A stretch of 17,357 nucleotides of DNA from Tulasnella sp. 424 (Eukaryota > Basidiomycota > Agaricomycetes > Cantharellales > Tulasnellaceae): NCBI GenBank assembly GCA_019633425.1, contig WSUB01000356.1, forward strand, positions 1 to 17,357. The letters run 5' to 3'. A program made the translations under genes and the position numbers. Below the pieces are notes generated by a model. It worked only from the letters and a program-made list of their open reading frames with translations, searched no databases and had not been told where the DNA came from. This document shows positions 10,147 to 17,357 of the stretch, one piece after another. Position 1 is the stretch's first letter, and every line of letters starts with the position of its first letter.

Positions 10147-11006
10147 TGTTTCGCCGAGACATTTCGAGATCGAGCGAGATTCGGTTCTTGATACCCCGAC
10201 TGTATTTCCTGTTATGCATGTTTCTGTACAAGACTGTTAGCTATGTATCTCGTTGACCGATATTCTGGTACTCCGTCTCCCTTGTATGTATCTTGTTCGT
10301 GCCACGCATTCGAACCGATTAGTAACCTCCTGTTGTCTAAAACTCCTGTATCATGCACTTATCCAATCGTTTGCCTCCCGTCTGGATGAGTCTAGTCGGA
10401 TAGAGCCGCGGAGCAACATCTCTTGGAGTATGAAATGTAACGTACGTTCGAGTCGGCAGGTTTGTCGACTACCGTACCCTTCGAGTCGAAGTTGAATTGA
10501 ACTATAAATATTCGAACCGTTGTCACCCTTAGCGGTATCGCACGGGAATGCGACCAGAATTTTCGAGATTTTTTCATCAACTCCGCCGCTGCGTGTCGTT
10601 GCACAGAGTCCGCTGGAGCGTAATGGATCTCGTCGACGACCAAAATAGCACGCTTTCCTCCGGATTACGGCCTAAGGACATTGCACGGCCGCTCAAATCG
10701 ACATTACATATGTGAATATTATCATGCGTGAACATCGAGAGGGCAGGAAGAAAAAGGATAGAAGCCAAGGAAGCTGAAGTAGTAGTAGAGCTCTGGAGAA
10801 AAAGGGACATACGGGTAACATATGTGGATGGCCAACAAGAGCAGGCTTAAGAGAGAGAGCAAACGAAGAAAGACAAAAGAAGAAGAAAGTAAAGGAGCGA
10901 AAACGAAGTCTATTGTCTATTGATAAGATGAAATGGCAAGGAACGCGTATTGTAGATAGAGAAAAATAGCCTCGAAGATGGCGGGCGGTTTTGATACCTT
11001 GGAGGG
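10147..11006. other. Convergent intergenic region 2, conserved with unit 1
   Basis: Collinear with 3227-4034. It contains the conserved block at 10626-10736, then a purine-rich plus strand from about 10738 to 10910 (the shared AAGAGAGAGAGCAAACGAAG is at about 10848-10867). It should carry the 3' untranslated regions of both convergent transcripts. No independent gene is supported. Confidence 0.6.
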
Positions 11007-12880
11007 TTAGTTACCGCTTTCGCGGCTCACGTCACTAATTAAAGCCACCAATCAGTCAATGGTCGAACACTCTCAAGAATTCTAAATCCTACTCACCGTC
11101 CGAACAGCTTGACCTTCAACCAATCGCTCAACACCAGCGTCCTATTCCTCAAGGAGAACAGCGACGAAACGTATGCACTCCTCCAGAAGAGGAAAGTCGC
11201 GACACCGCCAGAGGCGAACTGTGCACGCACATGCGAGGCAATTAAGATCAACCGCCCAAAGAAGAGAATGGGCAGTGTACTCACGCTTCCGTTCATGAAG
11301 GGCAAATTGGAGATAGCCTTATCCGAGCCAATGTATGCCAAGCTTCCCTGATGGCTGTAGTGGAAAGGACGAATCTTGCTAGCTTTGTTGAGTTGCTTGA
11401 CGATCGATTCGATTTCCTCGGCGTTGTGCTGTTCAAATAATCCGATTAGCATGACGTCCGGCTTTCCGTCGCAAAAGAGACGTGGATCGCGTAGTACCTA
11501 CCCTGGCTTTACCCTCCGGTCCCTCAGGTAACCCGCTGCTCTCTCCGCGCAATTCGGCGAGCTGTTTCTCGAGCGCTTCCTTCTTGGCCAGCTGACCGAG
11601 AAGACGAGCGAGGTATCGGCCCTCTTGAGTCGCCACTTGGGGTGTTGGTGCGTACGAGGTAGCAGTGCACTGTCGAACAAATATCCGTGGCGTTCGTTTC
11701 AAGCGAAAGCGATTTTGACGAGGGTTGCACTCACGTCTCCGATCGCGTAAACGTCGTTGACGCCCAACAACCTCAAGTAATCATCCACCAACAGACCCCT
11801 CCTATTCGTCTGGTGCTGCGGCAACTGCACCATCAAGTCCCTCGTAATGGGCCTACTAACGTTGCCCGCCGCCCAAACCAACAGTCCATAAGGAAGCTGC
11901 TCAACCTGTCCCTTATCATTCTTGACGACGACGGTCTTGACCTCCTTGACCATAGTCTTAGTGAGGAGCTCAATGTTCTGCTCCTTGAACGTCGACTCGG
12001 TGTACTGGATCAGTTCGCGGCTGAACATGGGCAAGATGTTGGGTAGAGCTCGACGAGGGTGATTTTGCGCTTGTCGGCGAGTTCGGGGTACCATGAGCGG
12101 AGGTCGTCCTTGATGAAGTCGTGCAGTTCACCGGAGGGTTCGACGCCTGTGGGTCCACCGCCGACGACGACTAAAAGGCGCACAGCAGGTGAGATTAGAC
12201 AGGAATAATGCTCAACTTACTCATGTGCATCAAGCCGTCAGCTTCTTCCTCGCTCTGGTCGGGGAACGCAGCGGACTCGATGCAGTCCATAACGCGCTCG
12301 CGAAGTTTCTCAGCGTCGGGAAGTTCCTTCAAGAAGCACGAATGCTAGAAATGGCCACAGTCGAGGAAGCATGACGTCACGGTCAGCAAAGAACGCTTAA
12401 ACAGAAACCAACGTATCCCGCGCGCTCTCACCTCCTTAACACCGGGAATACCAAACGTCTGCGTCTCGGCGCCGACAGCGTAGACCAGGATATCGTATGG
12501 GATGGTCATGTTATTGACGTCTCCCTTGATATCCGACAAGTCCGCGATGGTGACCTGCTTGCTGTGAGGGTCGACTTTGAGCGCTTCGGCGTCGTAGATG
12601 GATACTCGGCGAGCTTTGTGTCGGGCGACGTAGCGGGTGGACTGGATGATCGAGCGGAGTTCGAGCGTTCCCACTGTGACTGAGGGAAGCACGGGAGTGA
12701 AGAGGAAGTAGTTCCGCGGGCGGACGAGGACCTAACATGTGCGCAGAGAGTGAACGAGGATCCAAGGTTGAAGGTGGTATTTCAAATTGGACTGGGTGCG
12801 GTAACCGGAACAGCAAGGAGACTCACGACGTTGTAGTCCTCGGTGTTCAACATCCATCGAGAACATCCCATTCGATATAA
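11007..12880 (-). pseudogene. Type II (alternative) NADH dehydrogenase, mitochondrial, copy 2: one frameshift, N-terminus lost
   Basis: Reverse-strand exons, in order: fragment ending 12827 (LNTEDYNV), 12731-12432 (VRPRNYFLFTP, VGTLELRS, ADLSDIKG, DILVYAVGAET, FGIPGVKE), 12344-12221 (HSCFLKEL to LMHM), 12170-11735 ([31 protein letters not shown]), 11669-11502 (TATSYAPTPQVATQEGRYL), 11428-11285 (YSHQGSLAYIGSDKA), 11218-11097 (ASGGVATFLFWRSAY, WLKVKLFG), 11034-11007 (DVSRESGN, stop). Splice sites are canonical and phases fit. The exception is one missing base near 12047-12051, between LVE and LPNILPMF; the exon is 436 nt where 437 is needed. The first segment reads RMGCSRWMLNTED in place of the usual FAD-binding GxGWG region, and the N-terminal anchor seen in unit 1 is absent. 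The family is an inner-membrane ubiquinone reductase. Either the frameshift is real and this is a young pseudogene, or it is an assembly error; the N-terminal loss stands either way. Confidence 0.85.
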
Positions 12881-13020
12881 TAGCATTAGGTGAAGAGAGA
12901 GGAGGTGATGGAACAAAAATGTCTCAGGTTTTGCCTTCGGGCTGATGACGTAACGATCCACTAAACTCAGGGTCCTGAGGTCCGGCCAGTGGAGAACGTT
13001 GGAACAACAGAATGTTAACA
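12881..13020. other. End of unit 2 and junction to repetitive DNA
   Basis: This holds the conserved end of the duplication (CTGATGACGTAACGATCC at about 12941-12958) and then unique sequence up to the GC hairpin. No gene is seen. Confidence 0.5.
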
Positions 13021-13039
13021 CCGGCACCGCCGGTGCCGG
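13021..13039. repeat. Perfect GC-rich hairpin
   Basis: CCGGCACC and GGTGCCGG form a perfect 8-bp inverted repeat around the loop GCC. It marks the transition from duplication unit 2 to the 175-nt tandem repeats. It could be a terminal structure of a repeat element or chance in GC-rich sequence. Confidence 0.7.
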
Positions 13040-13046
13040 CCATTTC

Positions 13047-13600
13047 CTAGGTCACCGGCGTTCTTTACCTAGGAGACCCTTCCAGATAGCCGAGGTGACC
13101 CAAAGCGATCCCCAGGGCTGTGGCCCACATATCCTTGGAGAGTCCCCCCACCTGCCGCGGAAACGGGGTGCCGGGTCCTCGGACGGTGCACCCATCATCC
13201 TATGGTAAGTCCGTGCTACCTCCCAGGTCACTATTGTCAGTCCCCTCGGCAATACCCTGCATAGCCAAGGCAGCCCAAAGCAAACTCCAGGGGCACGGTT
13301 CACATAACCTTGGAGGTTACCTCTAACCACCAAGGCAAAGGGGCGCCGAATCCTCGGACAGTGCACCCATCATCCTACCGCAAGTTGGCACTGCTCCAAG
13401 GTCGCTTTCAACGATGACCTAGGAGGTCCTGTGTTGTGGCCGAGGCAGCCTTAAGCGATCTCCAAGGGTACCGTCCATGTCTATAGCCTTGGGGAATCTG
13501 TTCTACAGCCGAGGAAACAAGGTCCGGGCTCCTCAGACGCTGCACTCCTTGTCCTATGGCCGGTCCGTGCCAAGCTGGGGCAACTCGGAATCTGCCCGAG
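13047..13600. repeat. Three degenerate tandem copies of a 175-nt unit
   Basis: The anchor GCCGAGG/GCCAAGG recurs at 13089, 13264 and 13439, an exact 175-nt spacing. Each copy carries the same series of landmarks: G-A/C-CCCAAAGC or its variant, CTCCA-GGG, CCTTGG, CCTCGGACGGTGCACCCATCATCCTA or a variant, then CCAGGTC or CCAAGGTC. The GTGCACCCATCATCCTA stretch is identical in copies 1 and 2 (13184-13200, and about 13361-13377) and degenerate in copy 3. No long conserved reading frame follows the period, so this is non-coding repetitive DNA. Confidence 0.85.
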
Positions 13601-13630
13601 GCTCACAGAACCAAAAGCGTAGGAGACAAA

Positions 13631-13669
13631 GGACTTGAACCTCAGCTCTATTAAGTTGTAACCGAGCTA
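13631..13669 (-). other. tRNA-like pol III promoter signature (possible SINE head)
   Basis: The reverse strand reads GGTTCAAGTCC (complement of 13631-13641), an exact match to the pol III B-box / T-arm consensus GGTTCRANYCC. Upstream on the same strand is TAGCTCGGTTAC (complement of 13658-13669), a partial A box, with GCTC and GAGC able to pair as in a D arm. The anticodon arm is missing, so this is not a tRNA gene. It may be the decayed head of a tRNA-derived SINE whose body is the 175-nt repeat region on its 3' side. Confidence 0.4.
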
Positions 13670-13907
13670 ATTTTATTTTTGGGCCTTGTATCTATTTGGA
13701 AAACTCCTAATTAACGGTAGTGCAAATGCCCGACCCTCGGTCTAGCAAAATTTGGGCTGAAGTCAAGCTTCTAGAGCTCCTAGAGTTTCGCCTAATCCGA
13801 CAAGCTTTAAAGCCTAAATTTTTCGCTTGCTAGTATGGGAATCTTTTGTGGCGGGAAATTTTTTTTTGCTCGCCTTTGTACTGCCGCTGTCCACTCCGTC
13901 GATACCC
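13670..13907 (+). promoter_or_regulatory. 5' flank of the first GRF-like gene
   Basis: A 238-nt AT-richer stretch between the tRNA-like motif and the ATG. No clear TATA box is found; CTTTAAAG near 13804 is the nearest AT-rich candidate. A run of T at about 13858-13867 precedes the start codon. Confidence 0.3.
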
Positions 13908-15699
13908 ATGGATCCCCAGAGTGGAAGCGACGAAACCACGTGTCCAAAATGCAAGCGAAATACGCTCACCAGACCGGAGATTTGTAAAGGAAAGTTTAAT
14001 CTTGGTAATATTGGCCGATGGTGGCAAAAGGTATGAGATATCGGCCTATCAATATGAGGGGAGATTGCTGAAGGACTGCACACCCGCTTCAATCCCCAAT
14101 TGCAGTGCTCACTTAACACTTTTTGTGAGGATTCACCGTGCGATGGGTATATCTGGCGAGATGACATCGAAAGAGTGCCCTTTGAGGCGATGGGGGAAGC
14201 TGCGGGCCCGAGCGGCTATCTTCGCTGCTCCGGGATGCTTTGCCTTGAGAAGCCCAATTCAAAGCGAAATAGGGCATCAAAAGAGTGTAGCAATGACAAC
14301 AGCTGCCTGCAGTGCTGTGAGGAGGGCCAAAAACGTGGGGGACCACGTTGTCGGGTGTCTCGCCACAATCAGACACAAAAGGTGAATGGAATAGAGTCAA
14401 CTGAACTGCTGCTGGGCGGATATCTCACTGTAGCTCGGTAGGCTTGCAATCCTGGTCAGGTCGCCCCTGGCGCTGCTGCCGTGCCCACCCAGTCCGACGG
14501 CTCCCCCACTAAGCCCTCTTTCGGTCCCGGCTTGCAACATCCGACTGCAAATACAAGAACAAGCTATGCAAAACCACTCTCTATTGAATATATGCAAGTC
14601 CTGGATTCACAGGAGAGGGACCTTCGGGAGGCAACAGAGGCGGCTGAAGAACAGAAGGCTCGTGAGCGAGCTGCCCAAGATTATATTCGAGTTCAATGGT
14701 GGACAGAGGTATGTCTAATGAATTCTCTCTAAAATCTCTATTGTTCTGATGGTTTGTTCAGAATGACTCTGTTCCAGAGCATTTTCGAATCCCACTCCGG
14801 CGTTCCAGGAGCACGGGCAACTTCACATTCTTTCATCCGATAGACGACCCAGGACTTCGAAAGCACCTTCAGCTGGAGTCCCTGCCATCTTTCCACGTCT
14901 GGGACGAGGAGTTGCAGAGCTGGGTGGTGACATTCGCCAGCAGCGCTCCTCTGCGGATTCGATGGGGAGGAACACTGTACTGCAAGCATGTTGGGGTCAA
15001 ACAAGGCGATGAGATGCCTATGAGTCGAGCTTCTGCCTCCCGGGTGAGCCCGCTCAAACGGGCTCGACGTCAAAGTACCGGAGATCACGGGGAGTCGGCT
15101 TCAGGTACGCCCCCGCCACGACTGCGGGTCCCTGCACCACATGGTGAAGGCGGTGCGGAACAACCCATTACAGTGAGTGAAAGTGAAGATGAAGACGATG
15201 GATCTCCTAGGTTTGATTCTCCGTCCCAGTGCCCCAATCCAGTGAGTCGCTGACGATTTCCTGTTTCGCTAGCCTTCGATTTCGCACCCCAGCATCTTCC
15301 CCTAGTCGGTCAAGTCCTCAACCTGGTAGCGGCAGCCTAGGCAAGACCTCCCAGGGCCGTGCACCACCGGGGCGCAATGGCTGGCCGCTCATGTACGCAT
15401 GCGACATGAGCGTTGGCTTCGATGCCATGTTAAAACTTGGTGGTTCACGAGCCGAAGGCTTTTCCAAAGCATTCCCAGGTTATAAATTCAAACGATCAAC
15501 ATTCGATGAGAATCGTCAGAGATGGATGGCAATGAACGATGAGGAGAGGCGTGTTATGGTTGCTGCTGGTCGGACAGTGAGTGGCCTATGGACGCTGGTT
15601 CCGTCCGTTGCCTCTGTGCGGAGCAGTGTCCAAAAAGACAGCAACCAACTGAAGCGACTACCAAAACTTGAGAACAATGTATTCTTTGGTGGTGACTAA
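13908..15699 (+). CDS. Cysteine-rich protein with GRF-type zinc-finger-like N-terminus, unknown function
   Basis: Five-exon model: 13908-14030, 14106-14381, 14442-14708, 14762-15210, 15273-15699, 513 residues. Introns are GT-AG, 53-75 nt; the last has a CTGAC branch-like site. Residues 12-61 (CPKC, Cys26, NxGRWWQKC, Cys53, GYIWRDD) fit the GRF zinc-finger pattern, a nucleic-acid-binding fold. A second cysteine cluster follows at 82-123 (C82, C87, C102, C108, CC111-112, C123). About 190-218 is a charged, probably helical/coiled-coil stretch ending in VQWWTE. Exon 4 codes for a globular part with FHVWDEELQSW, then an acidic stretch SESEDEDDG. Near 405-460 is GWPLMYACDMSVGFDAM and FPGYKFKRSTF, unrecognised but folded-looking. 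Its first two exons are paralogous to the gene at 16793. DNA or RNA binding is inferred only; no transposase or nuclease motif is visible. An optional intron near 15575 could shorten the C-terminus. Confidence 0.7.
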
Positions 15700-16792
15700 T
15701 GGAATAAATGCGCTTTACTGAAAGCAGTAAAGTCACTTGCACTTTCTTACCAGGTTTGAACCGCTGGTGTTTCAAACTCTGGTTTGAGCATGCCGGTTTG
15801 AAACTCGCTCACAGAATGGATTACAAATTCATACGATTGCAGCAAGGGCGCCTAGAATTCGCGATCCCTCTCAATCAGCTTTGGGTTCTTCCCTGCTTCT
15901 TTTCGCAATTCCGCACCCATTCGCTTTGTAGCCTCGCCGGCTATAAATTCCCCGGCTCCAGCAATAGGCGCGTCGCTCAATAGGCTTGCAAGACCGGCGA
16001 GGATAGGTTAACTCCGTCATCAATGAAATCAAAACTTTCTGTCCGCTGACCTCTCCACCATGGGAACTCTATGCCAAACGCGTGCCGCGAGGTAAGGGGT
16101 TCCCACCGTTCAAACTCCAGCACCCTCCACCATTGCGTTCTCGAGATCGGTGCGACATTGGAAACAGCGCTACCGACGCCACCGCCATCGCCATCGCCGC
16201 GGTTTTGGAAAACCAGTACCTCGGCAGAGACGGCCCACTCTCTAACTAGCCTGCGCATATTCACTAGTGGGTACGTATGGGTTGCCTAGCGGCCAAAAGC
16301 TGCCTAATGGGGCTGCGGGGGTTTTCTGACGAGGTCCGGCAGCTTCCTTACTGCAGCTCTCCTAGCACACAACCTCGCTGCACCGATTCCACAACCACTC
16401 CACTCACTCTCAGCTGCCTGAGCTGGAACAACACTCTGCCTCGGCTCTACAATTCCATTCATTCGTCTCTTGTACCACGCTGCTGCATGCCTGTTTCAGG
16501 ATCTCCAAAGGTGAAAGACCTCCCCAGTTCATCTGCAGGCCTGCTTCAATCAGGCATTGCCTCTCATGTGTCTAGCTACTTTGAATATATTGATTTATTG
16601 AGGACTATTCATTGCTGCAGGGGGCTTTTGAGCAACCCACGCATTCAAGCCCTGGCAGCTTCCCTGCTGTACCCTTCATTCATTAGGCAAAGCCAAAACC
16701 AAGAACGTCTAAGAATCAAGATCCGACTTCTGAGAAAATTTTTGACCGCTCCCATGGCTGGGAAGATTCGGGTCTTGACTAAATTCTTATGT
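15700..16792. other. Intergenic region between the two GRF-like genes
   Basis: Directly after the stop of the first gene is a hairpin (15713-15732), then a cluster of GGTTTGA motifs (15753-15804). A TATAAAT at 15942-15948 lies about 850 nt before the next ATG and could serve a transcript with a long or spliced leader. The frame of the downstream gene stays open back to about 16277, but the encoded sequence has no paralogue in the first gene. No separate gene is supported. Confidence 0.45.
15713..15732 (+). other. Perfect hairpin just after the stop codon
   Basis: CTTTACTG and CAGTAAAG form an 8-bp perfect stem with an AAAG loop, 14 nt after the TAA. Because the host is eukaryotic it should not be read as a rho-independent terminator. 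It may be a 3'-UTR structure or chance. Confidence 0.5.
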
Positions 16793-17357
16793 ATGGCACC
16801 TTCAACGCCGGCACACTCACCATATCTCACCTGCCCTGACTGTGGACACCAAACCTTGATACAACCAACAATCTGCCAGGGTGTTTATAACGCAAACAAT
16901 ACTGGAAAGTGGTTTCAAAAGGTATGGTTGACCTGACAAGTTCTCGAAATTTGTCGTTCACGGAATAACCCCTTCATTTGTGTGGCTACACAGTGCATCC
17001 GTAACACCTTTAAGGCAGGCTCACCGTGCAAAGCCTACGTTTGGATAACGGATCTCCCTGCTGTTCCACTTGACGCCATGGGAAAGCGCTCAGCAGCGTC
17101 GCATGCCTCAAATCGGCAGCCGTGCCAGGGAGCACAATGCGCACTTCAGGCCGATGAGAACCAACAGGCGGATAGAACCAGCCAGTGTACAAACAGTAGC
17201 TGTAAGGAGTGCTGTCAAAATGGACAGATCAAACTTGGATACTCAAGGTGCAAGGTGTCGTCGCATAATACTGGACTTGCGCAGGTACGTGGATTGCAAA
17301 TCCAGCCTAATGACAAACTAAAGCGAAGCTCTAAATCGTCTATGTATCCCAAAATTA
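16793..17357 (+). CDS. Second GRF-type zinc-finger-like protein, 3' part outside window
   Basis: Exons 16793-16921 and 16994-17284; a donor GTACGT at 17285 opens a third intron that runs to the window edge. 140 residues are visible. Cys14, 17, 28, 44 and 55 have exactly the spacing of Cys12, 15, 26, 42 and 53 in the upstream paralogue, with CPDCG, NTGKWFQKC and AYVWITD filling the GRF-like pattern. The second cluster (about 88-125) contains SCKECCQNG and SRCKVSSHN, aligned with SCLQCCEEG and PRCRVSRHN. Both introns fall at the same codons and phase 0 as in the paralogue. The start is chosen because it gives the same short leader before the first cysteine; an open frame extends further upstream. 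Function unknown; nucleic-acid binding is inferred from the finger pattern. Confidence 0.7.

Larger units (their letters stand above)
7161..12995. repeat. Tandem segmental duplication, unit 2 (about 5.8 kb)
   Basis: Direct repeat of 274-6405 in the same orientation, offset by 6887 nt at the left edge and about 6600 nt at the right edge. Unit 2 has gained one 120-nt TPR repeat and lost about 340 nt around 12875-12885, corresponding to unit 1 5918-6262. It carries an open kinase-TPR gene and a dehydrogenase copy that is better preserved than that of unit 1 but still broken. Confidence 0.9.

Noticed and set aside
14382..14433. Alternative acceptor at 14433 for intron 2 of the first GRF-like gene
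   Set aside because: It gives an open frame without features that ends at a stop near 14715. The acceptor at 14441 keeps the frame of the charged helical segment and splices on to exon 4.
15242..15272. 31-nt intron beginning GTGAGT in the first GRF-like gene
   Set aside because: Too short for a fungal intron and it leads to an in-frame stop. The 62-nt intron 15211-15272 with the same acceptor keeps the frame.
16277..16792. N-terminal extension of the second GRF-like gene
   Set aside because: The frame is open, but the encoded residues have no counterpart in the paralogue and show no domain. The start at 16793 mirrors the paralogue's short leader.

Overview
The window looks like nuclear DNA of a filamentous fungus, most probably an Agaricomycete-type basidiomycete. 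The evidence is short introns (about 50-95 nt, mostly phase 0), a TKL-like kinase with an HGDLKS catalytic loop fused to tetratricopeptide repeats (TPRs), and a type II (alternative) NADH dehydrogenase broken into many short exons. No prokaryotic operon, rRNA gene, complete tRNA or CRISPR array is visible. The assignment rests on gene style and was not checked by a search.

The first 13 kb is a tandem segmental duplication. Unit 1 (about 274-6405) and unit 2 (about 7161-12995) are separated by about 755 nt of unrelated sequence. Each unit carries, in the same order, a forward kinase-TPR gene (unit 1: 808-3226; unit 2: 7668-10146) and a convergent reverse-strand mitochondrial alternative NADH dehydrogenase relic (unit 1: 4035-about 6080; unit 2: 11007-about 12880). 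In my spliced models both kinase-TPR genes are open through eight exons, with 668 and 688 residues and the key kinase residues present. Both dehydrogenase copies are broken, at different places. Unit 2 is one nucleotide away from an open frame over most of its length but has lost its N-terminal part. Unit 1 has several frameshifts and in-frame stops but still shows the N-terminal membrane anchor. The two kinase copies differ by one 40-residue TPR (six versus seven) and by a one-base stop-codon difference.

From about 13,020 to 13,670 there is repetitive non-coding DNA: a perfect GC hairpin, three degenerate tandem copies of a 175-nt unit, and a reverse-strand tRNA-like promoter signature (exact B box, partial A box). 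Together these could be a tRNA-derived SINE-like element.

The right end (13,908 to the window edge) holds two tandem, same-strand paralogues of a cysteine-rich protein whose N-terminus fits a GRF-type zinc finger. They share cysteine spacing and intron positions. The first is complete in a five-exon model (513 residues); the second runs off the window. Their function is unknown. The kinase-TPR protein is most plausibly an intracellular signalling or sensor protein, and nothing in the sequence ties it functionally to its dehydrogenase neighbour.
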